Assembly (NCBI GenBank): GCA_036506495.1
Contig: DASXRQ010000224.1
Coordinates: forward strand, 1-62,560
DNA length: 62,560 bases
From: DASXRC01 sp036506495
GTDB taxonomy: Bacteria > Actinomycetota > Actinomycetes > Mycobacteriales > Micromonosporaceae
Reading direction: 5' to 3'
Shown here: positions 41,684 through 50,596 of the stretch, piece after piece
How positions within the stretch are numbered: position 1 is the stretch's first letter
Layout of the letters: each line of letters begins with the position of its first letter
The notes under the pieces: model-generated
What the model was told of the DNA's origin: nothing
What the model saw: only the letters and a program-made list of their open reading frames with translations
Databases searched by the model: none
Program-made: the position numbers and the translations under genes

Positions 41684-42786
41684 TACGTTGTCGCCGCCAG
41701 GAAGTCGCTGTAGAACAGGCCGAGGCCGATAGCCACCCCGATGCCGGCCACGATCCAGAACCGGATCACGATGTTGATCTCACTCCAGCCGGCCAGCTCG
41801 AAGTGATGTTGCAGCGGCGACATCCGGAACACCCGTTTACCCGTGGTCCGGAACGAGATGACCTGGATGATCACCGACATCGTGATGATCACGAAGAGCC
41901 CGCCGATGATCGGCAGGAGGAGGATCGTGCGGCTGGCCATCGCCATCCCGCCGATCAGCCCGCCGAGCCCGAGGGCGCCGGTGTCACCCATGAAAATTCG
42001 CGCCGGGGACGCGTTCCACCACAGGAAGCCGACGCAGGCGCCCGCGGCGGCCCCGGCGATCAGCGCGATCTCCAGCGGGTCCCGGACCACATAGCAGTAG
42101 ACGCCGGGCTTGGCGTAGTCGAGGTCGGCGCACCAGTGCCGGTACTGCCAGAATCCGATCAGCCCGTACGCCGCGAGGACCATCACCGACGTGCCGGTGG
42201 CCAGCCCGTCCAGCCCATCGGTGAGGTTGACCCCGTTGCTGGCGGCGAGAACCACGACGATGAACAGCACGACGGCCCCGACCTTGCCGAGGTTCAGCCA
42301 GTCGATGTCCTTTATGAACGACAGGTGGGTGCTGCCGACCGTCTGCTGGTTCGAGCTGGGGAAGTACAGGGCGATCGTGCCGAACGCGGCGCCGACCAGC
42401 AGCTGACCCACCAGCTTGCCGCGCTTGTTCAGGCCGAGGCTGTTGCGCCTGCGTACCTTCAGGAAGTCGTCGAGGAAGCCGACCGCGCCACAGAACACGA
42501 ACAGCCCGAGCAGCACCAGCGCGGTTCTCGTCGGCCGGGCCTGGGCGATCTGCTGCTCCGGCAGCGTGGTCAGCGCGAGGTGACCGGCGACGTACGCGAT
42601 CACCGTGGCGACGATGAACACGACGCCGCCCATGGTCGGAGTGCCGCGCTTGACCATGTGCATCTGCGGGCCGTCGGACCGGATGGGCTGGCCGGCCTTC
42701 AGCCGGGTGAACGCCCTGATCGCCAACGGGGTGCCGAACAGGGAGACGAGGAATGCGACCGCCGCCGCGACGATGACCGCCCTCAT
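41683..42786 (-). CDS. mraY: Phospho-N-acetylmuramoyl-pentapeptide transferase MraY
   Basis: 367 aa, about ten transmembrane helices. It forms lipid I from UDP-MurNAc-pentapeptide and undecaprenyl phosphate. Hallmarks: GTPTMGGVVF (about 48-57), GFLDDFLKVRRRNSLGL (with the Asp pair), NGVNLTDGLDGLATG and FMGDTGALGLGG followed by SPLQHHFELAGWSE (the HHH-type motif near the C-terminus). The ATG overlaps the murF stop (ATGA). The stop is TAA, which is rare among the genes here and is shared with the murD start. Confidence 0.97.
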   Translation of the reverse strand: MRAVIVAAAVAFLVSLFGTPLAIRAFTRLKAGQPIRSDGPQMHMVKRGTPTMGGVVFIVATVIAYVAGHLALTTLPEQQIAQARPTRTALVLLGLFVFCGAVGFLDDFLKVRRRNSLGLNKRGKLVGQLLVGAAFGTIALYFPSSNQQTVGSTHLSFIKDIDWLNLGKVGAVVLFIVVVLAASNGVNLTDGLDGLATGTSVMVLAAYGLIGFWQYRHWCADLDYAKPGVYCYVVRDPLEIALIAGAAAGACVGFLWWNASPARIFMGDTGALGLGGLIGGMAMASRTILLLPIIGGLFVIITMSVIIQVISFRTTGKRVFRMSPLQHHFELAGWSEINIVIRFWIVAGIGVAIGLGLFYSDFLAATT

Positions 42787-44222
42787 GCGGCGCCGTCACG
42801 GGCGGGGTCCGATGGCCGTTTCGCCGCTCGGGCGGGAACCCGGCCGTTCTCCGCACGCAGCGCGTCGGCCACCTCCCAGGTGCGGTACCGGGAGCCCTTC
42901 ACCAGCACCACATCGCCGGGGCGCAGCTCATCGAAGAGCGCCGCGATCGCCCCGCTCTGATCGGTCACCAGCACCGACTCTCCTCCCCAACTCGACACGG
43001 CGACGGCACCCTCGTGAATAGGTGCGGCCGCCTCGCCGACCACCACGAGGCGGTCCACGCCGAGGGTCGCGGCGAGCCGGCCGACCTCTTCGTGGCCCGC
43101 CCGCTCGAACGCCCCGAGCTCGGCGAGGTAGCCGAGCACCGCGATGGTCCGCCGTCCGCCGCCGATTTTGGCGAGGGCGCGCAACGCGGCGGCGGTCGAG
43201 GCCGGGTTCGCGTTGTACGAGTCGTCGATGACGGTGACGCCGTCGGCGCGGTCGAACACGTCCATCCGCCGGGTCGAGAGCAGCCGGAGCTCGCCGAGAG
43301 CCGCGGCGACGTCGGGCAGGGGGGCGCCGACCTCCAGCGCGACCGCGGCCGCGGCCAGCGTGTTGCCCACCTGATGCGCGCCCGACACGCCCAGCCGCAC
43401 CCGCGCCGTCCCGGCGGGCGTCACGAGGGTGTACGCCGCCCGCCCGCGCTCGTCGAGCGCCACGTCCACCGCCCGTACGTCTGCGTCCGAGCTCTCGCCG
43501 ACGAGCACCACCCGGGCGCGGGTGCGACCGGCCATCGCGCGTACCCGCGGGTCGTCGGCATTGAGCACGGCCACGCCGGCCGGCGGCAGCGCCTCGACCA
43601 GTTCGCCCTTCGCGGCGGCGATCGCGTCGACCGAGCCGAACTCGCCAACGTGCGCGACGCCGACGTTGATGACCACGCCGATGCGCGGCGGGGCGACCTC
43701 GCAGAGGTACCGCACGTGCCCGGGTCCGCGGGCGCCCAGCTCGAGCACGAGAAACCGGGTGGTCTCGTCCGCCCGGAGGACGGTGTGCGGGTGGCCGAGC
43801 TCGTTGTTGAACGTGCCCACCGGGGCGACCGTCGGGCCGAGCCGCGCGACCAGCTGGCCGATCAGGTCCTTGGTGGTGGTCTTGCCGGACGACCCGGTCA
43901 ACCCGATGACCGTCAGCGCGGGCAGCCGATCGACCACCGCCCTCGCCAGTCGGCCGAGCGCGGCCAGCGCGTCGTCGACGACCACCATCGGGACGCCGAC
44001 GACCGCACGCGTGCCGAGCACGGCGACCGCGCCGGCCTCGATCGCGGCGGCCGCGAAGTCGTGACCATCCGCGCGCTCGCCCGGCAACGCCACGAACAGC
44101 CCGCCCGGGCCGACCGTGCGGGAGTCGAACTCCACCGCGCCGGTCACCCGGACCCCCGGGTCCGCGCCGGATAGCCGGCCGCCGACCGCCGCGGCCACCT
44201 CGGCCAGCGACATCGCGATCAT
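42783..44222 (-). CDS. murF: UDP-MurNAc-tripeptide--D-Ala-D-Ala ligase MurF
   Basis: 479 aa. It adds D-Ala-D-Ala to complete the pentapeptide. ATP loop GSSGKTTTKD (about 110-119), GTFNNELGHPHTVL and the C-terminal DDSYNANPAS are diagnostic. The ATG (second Met three codons in) overlaps the murE stop (ATGA). Length is as expected for actinobacteria. Confidence 0.96.
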   Translation of the reverse strand: MIAMSLAEVAAAVGGRLSGADPGVRVTGAVEFDSRTVGPGGLFVALPGERADGHDFAAAAIEAGAVAVLGTRAVVGVPMVVVDDALAALGRLARAVVDRLPALTVIGLTGSSGKTTTKDLIGQLVARLGPTVAPVGTFNNELGHPHTVLRADETTRFLVLELGARGPGHVRYLCEVAPPRIGVVINVGVAHVGEFGSVDAIAAAKGELVEALPPAGVAVLNADDPRVRAMAGRTRARVVLVGESSDADVRAVDVALDERGRAAYTLVTPAGTARVRLGVSGAHQVGNTLAAAAVALEVGAPLPDVAAALGELRLLSTRRMDVFDRADGVTVIDDSYNANPASTAAALRALAKIGGGRRTIAVLGYLAELGAFERAGHEEVGRLAATLGVDRLVVVGEAAAPIHEGAVAVSSWGGESVLVTDQSGAIAALFDELRPGDVVLVKGSRYRTWEVADALRAENGRVPARAAKRPSDPARDGAA

Positions 44223-45754
44223 CCGGTCGCTCCCTCGTCGCCGAACCGGCTGACAAGCGCCGCCGCCAGCTCGACCCGGTCGTCGAACGGCAGCACCTCG
44301 GCACCGACCTCCTGACCGCGCTCGTGGCCCTTGCCCAGCAGGGCGATCACGTCGCCCGGACCGGCCCGGCTGACCGCCTCGGCGATCGCGGCGCGGCGCC
44401 CGCCGATCTCGGCGAGCTCGGCGCGGGTCGCGGCGCCGACCGCGCCCCGGCTCACCTGCGCGCGGATGGCCGCGTCATCCTCGGTGCGCGGGTTGTCGTC
44501 GGTGACGATCACCAGATCGGCGCCGCGCGCGGCGGCGGCACCCATGGGCGCGCGCTTGCCCCGGTCGCGGTCGCCACCGGCGCCGATCACGCAGATGAGC
44601 CTCCCACCGCGGGCCTCCGCGACCTCGCGCAGGGCGGAGAGCGCGGCGACGATCGCGTCCGGCTTGTGCGCGTAGTCGACGACGCCGAGCACCGGGCCCG
44701 GCGCGGCGACCCGTTCCAGCCGTCCCGGCACTCCGGGGCACGCGGCGACGCCCTCGACGGCCACCTTTGGGTCCACCCCGACGGCGGCGAGCATGGCGAT
44801 CGCGAGCAGCGCGTTGGCCACGTTGTGCCGGCCGGGCAGGGTCACCAGGGCCGACAGCCGCAGCCCATCCGGTCCGACGAGCGTGAACGTCTGCTGGTAC
44901 CCCTGGCCGTCGATGTCCGCGGCCCGCCAGGTGGCGTTCGGGTTACCGGTCGCGGAGTAGGTGACCGTGTCCGGGCGGAGCAGTGGGGCGAGCGCCGGGT
45001 CGTCGAGATTGAGGACCTCGACCCGGCTGCGCCCGTCGAACAGCCGGGCCTTGGCGGCGAAGTAGTCGTCGGCGTCGCCGTGGAAGTCGAGGTGGTCGAG
45101 GCCGAAGTTGGTCCAGCCGCTGACCGCGAACCGTACGCCGCCGACCCGGCCCATCGCCAGGGCGTGGCTGGACACCTCCATGACGATCGAGCCGACACCG
45201 CGTTCGAGTGCCGCGCCGAACATCGCGTGCAGGTCGGTCGCCTCGGGTGTCGTGCGGATGCTGTCGACGACCAGGTGGCCGAGTCGGGTCTCCACGGTCC
45301 CGATCAGTCCGGTCACCCGGCCGGCCGCGCGCAGGCCGGACTCGACCAGGTACGCGGTGGACGTCTTCCCCGCCGTCCCAGTGATCCCGATGATTGTCAG
45401 CGACGCGCTGGGGTCGCCGTACACCGCGGAGGCGACGTCGCCGAGCACCGCCCGCGGGTCGGGCACCTCCAGCGCGGGCAGGCCCGCCTCGGCGGCGGCC
45501 GGCGCACCGGCGGGATCGGTCAGCACGGCCACCGCACCGGCCGCGGCCGCCTCCGCCACGAACGCGGCGCCGTGCCGGCGGGCGCCGGGCAGCGCCGCGT
45601 ACAGGTCGCCGGGGCGTACCTCGGCGCTGGCGTGCGTCACCCCGGTGACGGCGACCGGCCCAGCCGCATCGGCCCTGAGCCTGCCGCCGGTCAGCGCGGC
45701 GAGGCCGGCCAGCGGGCACGGGGTCACCGTCCGGGGACGCGGATTGCCAGGCAC
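44219..45754 (-). CDS. murE: UDP-MurNAc-L-Ala-D-Glu ligase MurE (meso-DAP type)
   Basis: 511 aa. ATP loop GTAGKTST (126-133), EVSSHALAMGRV, LDFHGDADDYFAAKARLF and the C-terminal DNPR (420-423), which is the meso-diaminopimelate recognition motif; Lys-adding enzymes have other residues there. This predicts meso-DAP in the wall, as in Micromonosporaceae. The GTG at 45754 gives the family start and lies 8 nt after TAGGGT. It begins a second transcriptional input to the dcw cluster, 76 bp downstream of ftsI. Confidence 0.95.
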   Translation of the reverse strand: MPGNPRPRTVTPCPLAGLAALTGGRLRADAAGPVAVTGVTHASAEVRPGDLYAALPGARRHGAAFVAEAAAAGAVAVLTDPAGAPAAAEAGLPALEVPDPRAVLGDVASAVYGDPSASLTIIGITGTAGKTSTAYLVESGLRAAGRVTGLIGTVETRLGHLVVDSIRTTPEATDLHAMFGAALERGVGSIVMEVSSHALAMGRVGGVRFAVSGWTNFGLDHLDFHGDADDYFAAKARLFDGRSRVEVLNLDDPALAPLLRPDTVTYSATGNPNATWRAADIDGQGYQQTFTLVGPDGLRLSALVTLPGRHNVANALLAIAMLAAVGVDPKVAVEGVAACPGVPGRLERVAAPGPVLGVVDYAHKPDAIVAALSALREVAEARGGRLICVIGAGGDRDRGKRAPMGAAAARGADLVIVTDDNPRTEDDAAIRAQVSRGAVGAATRAELAEIGGRRAAIAEAVSRAGPGDVIALLGKGHERGQEVGAEVLPFDDRVELAAALVSRFGDEGATG

Positions 45755-45762
45755 GGCGCTAG

Positions 45763-45768
45763 ACCCTA
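45763..45768 (-). promoter_or_regulatory. -10 box of murE
   Basis: Minus-strand TAGGGT with eight bases before the murE GTG. No ribosome site is present, so a leaderless or very short-leader transcript from an internal dcw promoter is likely. The -35 region is weak. Confidence 0.45.
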
Positions 45769-45830
45769 CCCGGTCCCGTCGCGCCGGCCGCAGACGCTGC
45801 GCCCCCGATCGCATGGATGAGTCGGAGCAT

Positions 45831-47990
45831 TCACGGCTGAAGAACGAATTTTGGTGGTTTGGTGCCCGTGGGTGGCACTCGGTAGTGCCGTAGGGCGAAC
45901 TCCATCATGTCGCGAAATGCCGGGCCGGCGACCACTCCCCCGGTTCCGGCGGGAGTGTGCGCGAAGACCGCGATCACGTACCGCGGGTTGTCGGCCGGCG
46001 CCATGCCGACGAACGACGCGACCTCGCCTGCGATGTACTTCCCGTTGACCACGCGCTCGCCGGTCCCCGTCTTGCCCGCGACGCGGTAGCCCGGGATCGC
46101 GGCGCGCGTGCCGGTGGCCCCCTCGACGGTGGTCACGGCCTCCATGATCGTCCGCAGCGTGCGGGCGTTCTCCGGGCTGAGCACCCGCCGGGTCGCGGCC
46201 GCCGGCGCCGGACTCTGGGTGCCGTCCGCGGCGATGGTCCCGCCGACCAGGTGCGGCTGGACCCACTTCCCGTCATTGGCGATCGCGGCGAACGCGGCCG
46301 CCATCTGGATCGGGGTTACCGCGACGCCGTGCCCGATCGGGATCGACCCGTACGACGAGCCGCTCCAGTTCTGCGGGGGCTGTACGAGGCCGGACGACTC
46401 CCCCGGCACGCCGACCCCGGTAGGCTCGCCGAGCCCGAACTTGCGCTGGTACGCGTACACCTGGTCGGCCCCCACCAGGTCCGCGAGCTTGATCGTGCCG
46501 ACGTTCGACGAGTACGCGAGCAGCGCCGGCAGGGTGATCTTCGTCCCGGCCGCGAACGGGTGGGTGTCGGAGAACGTCGTGTCGCCCTTGCGGATCGTCG
46601 GCGCGACCGTCACGGTCGAGTCCGGCCTGATCTTGCCCTGCTGCAGGGCGGCGGCCAGCACGAGCGGCTTGTGCACCGAGCCCGGATCCACGACGATCGA
46701 AGTCGCCGCGTCCGCCCGTTCGGTCGGCGGCGCCTTGCTCCAGTCGGCCGCGTCGTAGGTCGGGTAGCTCGCCTGGGCGAGCACCTCACCGGTGTGCACG
46801 TCGAGCACGACCGCGGCGCCGAAGATCGCCTGGCACTCGTGCATGCGGGCGGTCAGGATCCGTTGCACCTCATACTGCAGGTCGCGGTCGATCGTCAGTC
46901 GCAGCGACGTGCCCGGCTGCGCGGGCGTCTCCCGGCGGTACCCGCCCGGGATCCCGGCCGCCAGCTCACCCTGCCCGCGCTCATAGGTCAGCTCGCCGTT
47001 CACCCCGCGCAGGATGTCGTCGTAGCGCGCCTCGATGCCCTCCAGGCCGGACATGTCCTCGCCGACGAACCCGATCAGGTTCGCGGCCAGGTCGTGGCCC
47101 GGGACCTCGCGGCGCTCGTCGCGGCGGACCCCGATGCCGGGAAGGTTCAGCGCCATGATCGAGTTGGCGGTCTCCACGCTCACCCCGCGCGCCAGCCATT
47201 CGAACTGCGACGGTAGACCGTCCGGCCGGTTCTGCTTGACCAGCCGCGGGACCAGCTTCGACTTCGCGATCCCGAGCAACGGCGAGAGCGCCTCGGCGGT
47301 CGTGTCCGGATCGACCACCCGGCTGGGGTCGGAGTAGACGTACCGCGCCTCCACGCTATGGGCGAGCACCGCGCCGTTGCGGTCGTATATGGTGCCGCGC
47401 GCGGCCGGCAGGGCGACCGTGGCGAGCCGGTCGGCCAGGCCCTCGGCGGCGTACGCCGGCGCGTCGGTGACCTGCAGCGCAACGAGCCGGATGCCGATCA
47501 CGGCGAACAGGCTGACCGCCAGCAGGGTGCCGAGCCGAAGCCGGCGTGGGCCGTCGGCGAGCCTGGGCGGCCGGGCCGGTCGGGCGGGCCGCGGCGTCCG
47601 GGTGGGTGTCGCGCGCGCCGGTCCTCGACCCGACCCCGGCGCGCGGTTCGCGGTGGGCCGGCGCCGCGGCGTCGTCGCCGTCCGCGGCTCCGCCGCCTCA
47701 CGGGTACGCGGTGCGGCCCGGCGCGGCACGGCCGGGCGGCCCGGCGTACCGCCGCCCTTGAGCACCTGGAGCGCGGGCCGGAACGGATCTGCACCCGCCC
47801 CGCGTCGGTCCCGCAGCTCCGGCGCCTCGCGGACCGTCCGCGCCCGCGGGGTGTACGCCCGTGCGTCGGAAATCGAGCTGCGACCCGACCGGCCGTCGGA
47901 CCCGCCGGCCACCGCCCGCGCCGAACCGCGCCGAACAGGCTCGTCTCCTCGGCGCGGCTGACGCCGCGGTGGCTCCGCGGACCGCGGCAT
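45831..47990 (-). CDS. ftsI: Septal transpeptidase FtsI (PBP3/PbpB)
   Basis: This 719-aa class B penicillin-binding protein cross-links septal peptidoglycan. One transmembrane helix lies at about 152-174, then a pedestal, then the transpeptidase domain. SxxK is Ser438-Val-His-Lys441, SxN is Ser494-Ser-Asn496 and KTG starts at Lys640. The cytoplasmic N-terminus of about 150 residues is unusually long and packed with Arg and Pro. No PASTA domain is present. It starts 3 bp after the ftsL stop. Confidence 0.95.
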   Translation of the reverse strand: MPRSAEPPRRQPRRGDEPVRRGSARAVAGGSDGRSGRSSISDARAYTPRARTVREAPELRDRRGAGADPFRPALQVLKGGGTPGRPAVPRRAAPRTREAAEPRTATTPRRRPTANRAPGSGRGPARATPTRTPRPARPARPPRLADGPRRLRLGTLLAVSLFAVIGIRLVALQVTDAPAYAAEGLADRLATVALPAARGTIYDRNGAVLAHSVEARYVYSDPSRVVDPDTTAEALSPLLGIAKSKLVPRLVKQNRPDGLPSQFEWLARGVSVETANSIMALNLPGIGVRRDERREVPGHDLAANLIGFVGEDMSGLEGIEARYDDILRGVNGELTYERGQGELAAGIPGGYRRETPAQPGTSLRLTIDRDLQYEVQRILTARMHECQAIFGAAVVLDVHTGEVLAQASYPTYDAADWSKAPPTERADAATSIVVDPGSVHKPLVLAAALQQGKIRPDSTVTVAPTIRKGDTTFSDTHPFAAGTKITLPALLAYSSNVGTIKLADLVGADQVYAYQRKFGLGEPTGVGVPGESSGLVQPPQNWSGSSYGSIPIGHGVAVTPIQMAAAFAAIANDGKWVQPHLVGGTIAADGTQSPAPAAATRRVLSPENARTLRTIMEAVTTVEGATGTRAAIPGYRVAGKTGTGERVVNGKYIAGEVASFVGMAPADNPRYVIAVFAHTPAGTGGVVAGPAFRDMMEFALRHYRVPPTGTKPPKFVLQP

Positions 47991-47993
47991 GGT

Positions 47994-48509
47994 CTACCGG
48001 CCCTGCCCCTGCTGGCTGGTGATGCTCGGCTGGCCGTCGGCGGGCTGCGGCACGCCGATCACACGGCCGTCCGGCAGCCGGATGAACGCCGGTGTTCCGG
48101 CCGGCACGAGACCCAGCTCGCGCGCATGCGCGGCCAGGTTGCCGGGGGACTCATACTCGGCGATCTGCTGCCTGAGCCGCTGTTCGCGCAGGTCGAGCCC
48201 GGCCTGCTGCTGCTGCAGCCGCTGCAGCCGGATCGCGTTCTCGTTGATCTTCGTGTTGACCAGCAGGATGCCGAGCACCCCGCCGACGACCACGATGAGG
48301 ACCAACAGCACGAACGGCGCGTGCGGCACCGTCACCGGCGCCGGCGGCGCGACCCGCAGCCGCGCGGGCTCGGTGGCCGGCCGCTCGGTCGACGTGGTCA
48401 GCCTCGGCTCCGGCTGCAGCGCCGTGCTGCCGTGCGTGCGGTACTCCGGTGTCCGCGTCGCCGTGGTCCGGCCCCCCGACCGCGGCGCGCGTACGGTGCC
48501 AACGCTCAT
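47994..48509 (-). CDS. ftsL: Cell division protein FtsL-like
   Basis: This 171-aa bitopic protein has a basic Thr/Arg/Pro-rich cytoplasmic part (1-63), a transmembrane helix (66-86) and a leucine/glutamine coiled coil (about 88-122: IRLQRLQQQQAGLDLREQ). A short tail follows. Sequence identity to named FtsL is low in this family. The assignment rests on size, topology and position between rsmH and ftsI. The ATG overlaps the rsmH stop (ATGA), with GGAGG 9 nt upstream. Confidence 0.85.
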   Translation of the reverse strand: MSVGTVRAPRSGGRTTATRTPEYRTHGSTALQPEPRLTTSTERPATEPARLRVAPPAPVTVPHAPFVLLVLIVVVGGVLGILLVNTKINENAIRLQRLQQQQAGLDLREQRLRQQIAEYESPGNLAAHARELGLVPAGTPAFIRLPDGRVIGVPQPADGQPSITSQQGQGR

Positions 48510-49630
48510 GTTCCGCTCCTCCCCTCCCCGTCGTCGTCCGATGTGGACTCTCGCCACCGCGGTCCGCCGTTGGGCGGGCCTGGCCGGCGCAGCGCGCCGG
48601 GTTGGTGCAACGGCCGGACCCGACGCGGACGGCGCTCGCGGTGCGCCCCGCGGTTCGGGTCGGCCGGGTCGATGCGTTCCGCGGCGCGCAGCCGGACCGA
48701 GGCGGCCCGCGGATTCGCGGCGACCTCCTCCTGGCTGGGCAGCTCCGCGCCGCGGGTCAGCAGCCGCAGGGTCGGTCCGGTGCCCGGCGGCTCGACCGGC
48801 AGGTCCACCGGTGCGGTGCTGTGCGCCCGTGCGGCGAGCGCCTGCTTGGTCATCCGGTCCTCCAGTGAGTGGTAGGAGAGCACCACCACGCGGCCGCCGA
48901 CAGCGAGCCTGTCGAGCGCCTCCGGCAACGCCGCCTCGAGCGCCGCCAGCTCCCCGTTGACCTCGATGCGCAGCGCCTGGAACGTGCGCTTGGCCGGGTG
49001 GCCGCCGGTGCGCCGGGCCGGCGCCGGGACCGCCTCCCGGACCAGCTCGGCCAGCCGTGCCGACGACGTGATCCGGCGCCGCGCCCGCTCCCTGACGATC
49101 GCGGAGGCGATGCGGCCGGCGAACTTCTCCTCGCCGTAGGTCCGGAGCACCCGCGCCAGCTCGGCGACGCTGAACCCGTTGACGACTTCCTCCGCGGTCA
49201 CACCCGTGGTCTGGTCCATCCGCATGTCCAGCGGTGCGTCCTGGGCGTAGGCGAAGCCCCGGTCCGCGGCGTCGAGCTGCAGCGACGAGACGCCGAGGTC
49301 GAACAGCGCGCCGTCCAGGTGGTCGAGATCGAGCCGGTCGAGCACGTCGGGCAGCTCGTCGAAGACGGTGTGCACGAGGTGGGTGCGCTCGGCGTACGCG
49401 GAGAGCCGGTCCCGGGCGCGGGCGAGCGCCTCCGGGTCGCGGTCGAGCCCGACGAGCACGAGCCGGGGATGCGCGGCCAGCACCGCCTCGGCGTGGCCGC
49501 CCAGGCCGAGCGTCGCATCCAGGTAGACCGCGTCGCGGCCGGACCGGGCGGGGGCGTCGAGGGCGGGCGCGAGCAGCTCGAGGCAGCGCCCCAGGAGCAC
49601 CGGCACGTGCGTGCCTCGTGGCTGCGCCAT
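48506..49630 (-). CDS. rsmH: 16S rRNA m4C1402 methyltransferase RsmH (MraW)
   Basis: This 374-aa SAM methyltransferase modifies N4 of C1402 in 16S rRNA. HVPVLLGRCLELL (8-20), the SAM loop YLDATLGLGGHAE (36-48), FDLGVSSLQLD and FQALRIEVNGEL are family motifs. SYHSLEDRMTK follows. The tail past about 315 is Arg/Pro-rich and unconserved. ATG 49630 has GAGGGGG 6 nt upstream. The 201 bp to mraZ (49631-49831) contain no visible gene. Confidence 0.95.
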   Translation of the reverse strand: MAQPRGTHVPVLLGRCLELLAPALDAPARSGRDAVYLDATLGLGGHAEAVLAAHPRLVLVGLDRDPEALARARDRLSAYAERTHLVHTVFDELPDVLDRLDLDHLDGALFDLGVSSLQLDAADRGFAYAQDAPLDMRMDQTTGVTAEEVVNGFSVAELARVLRTYGEEKFAGRIASAIVRERARRRITSSARLAELVREAVPAPARRTGGHPAKRTFQALRIEVNGELAALEAALPEALDRLAVGGRVVVLSYHSLEDRMTKQALAARAHSTAPVDLPVEPPGTGPTLRLLTRGAELPSQEEVAANPRAASVRLRAAERIDPADPNRGAHRERRPRRVRPLHQPGALRRPGPPNGGPRWRESTSDDDGEGRSGT

Positions 49631-49831
49631 GTCGACCCCCTCGACGCCTATAGCTCGTGGCCTCGCCGGGCCGTACCGCCAGATCCCCATCCGCTCTGGT
49701 ACCCCGGGTGGGGTCCGCGCCTGGCGCCGGGGAAGAGGCGTCAGGAGCGCGAGCGGCTGGAGATCTCGCGGTACGGCGGCGGGGCCGGCGCCGAGGCGGT
49801 CTTCGCGGGAACCACCGCGGCGTACCCACGC

Positions 49832-50263
49832 CTACAGTCCGCCGGGCAGCACCCCCTCCTCGATGTCGGCGAAGTCGTCTTCGCTCTCCGCGAGGTAGGT
49901 GTCCCAGGCTTGCTTGTCCCAAATCTCCACTCGGCTGCTCGCCCCGATCACGACGAGGTCCCGATCCAACCCGGCGTAGTCGCGGAGGTGACCAGGGATG
50001 GTCACCCTGCCCTGCTTGTCGGGCGCCTCGTCGTGCGCGCTGGCGAAGAACACCCGGCTGTAGGCCCGGGCCGCCTTGTGGGTCATCGGCTGTTCATGTA
50101 GCTGATCCGCGATGCGTTGGAACTCCGGCGTCGGGAAGACGTAGAGACAGCGCTCCTGCCCTTTGGTGATCACGACACCGCCCGCCAGCTCATCTCGGAA
50201 CTTCGCGGGGAGAATCAGCCGGCCCTTGTCATCGAGGCGCGGGGTGTGGGTGCCGAGAAACAT
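49832..50263 (-). CDS. mraZ: Transcriptional regulator MraZ
   Basis: 143 aa with two SpoVT-AbrB-like domains (about 7-55 and 83-130), each with the DxxGR motif: DDKGRLILPAKFRDEL and DKQGRVTIPGHLRDYA. MraZ forms a ring that binds tandem repeats in its own promoter and represses the dcw cluster. Exactly such repeats are present upstream (50295-50328). The ATG at 50263 has GGGGTG about 6 nt upstream. Confidence 0.95.
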   Translation of the reverse strand: MFLGTHTPRLDDKGRLILPAKFRDELAGGVVITKGQERCLYVFPTPEFQRIADQLHEQPMTHKAARAYSRVFFASAHDEAPDKQGRVTIPGHLRDYAGLDRDLVVIGASSRVEIWDKQAWDTYLAESEDDFADIEEGVLPGGL

Positions 50264-50294
50264 CGGCGTCACCCCCTCGCGGCTCCCTGCCCCG

Positions 50295-50334
50295 CCACTG
50301 GGCCCCACTGTACTCCACTTCCCTCCACCCGCAA
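50295..50334 (-). promoter_or_regulatory. mraZ promoter overlapped by four MraZ boxes
   Basis: On the minus strand GTGG recurs at exactly 10-bp intervals (tops at 50328, 50318, 50308 and 50298), three of the four continuing as GTGGAG or GTGGGG. This is the MraZ-binding repeat pattern. The core promoter is inside it: TTGCGG (50334-50329), 16 bp, TACAGT (50312-50307). Binding would block RNA polymerase directly. This is classical autorepression geometry. Confidence 0.75.
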
Positions 50335-50389
50335 CCGAACCGGACCCGCCCGGCCACGCGATGGCGGCGCAAACGCGCAGCTCACCGCC

Positions 50390-50405
50390 GTGGTGTGGAG
50401 TGGAG
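50390..50405 (+). promoter_or_regulatory. Second cluster of GTGG repeats between mraZ and murT
   Basis: On the plus strand GTGG occurs at 50390, 50395 and 50400 (5-bp phase), opposite in orientation to the mraZ operator and about 60 bp from it. It could extend MraZ binding toward murT or be part of an unrelated element. Confidence 0.35.
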
Positions 50406-50554
50406 TACCAGGTGAGAGGCCTCGCGGTCCGCTTTCCGACACCCACCGCGCGACCGGACGAACCACCCAAAAGAGTGACGCAGCCTCTCAGGCCTTGTCG
50501 ATCATGGGCTTGTTGTCGTGATCCCGGGCGGAGGGGTCGACGCGTCGCGACCTC

Positions 50555-50590
50555 GTGGAGGGAAGTGGGGCGGAAGGGCTCCGGTACCCT
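50555..50590 (+). promoter_or_regulatory. murT promoter with MraZ-like boxes
   Basis: GTGGAGGGAAGTGGGG (50555-50570) carries two GTGG boxes 10 bp apart. It differs from the mraZ operator segment GTGGAGGGAAGTGGAG in one base. It occupies the -35 position relative to TACCCT (50585-50590), which stands six bases before the murT GTG. The rest of the 333-bp divergent gap (50264-50596) shows no gene. Confidence 0.55.
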
Positions 50591-50596
50591 CGCCTC

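Noticed and set aside
50555..50596. Longer MurT start at 50555
   Set aside because: The extra 14 codons run through the -10 box and the GTGG repeats and lack a ribosome site. The GTG at 50597 fits the leaderless pattern.
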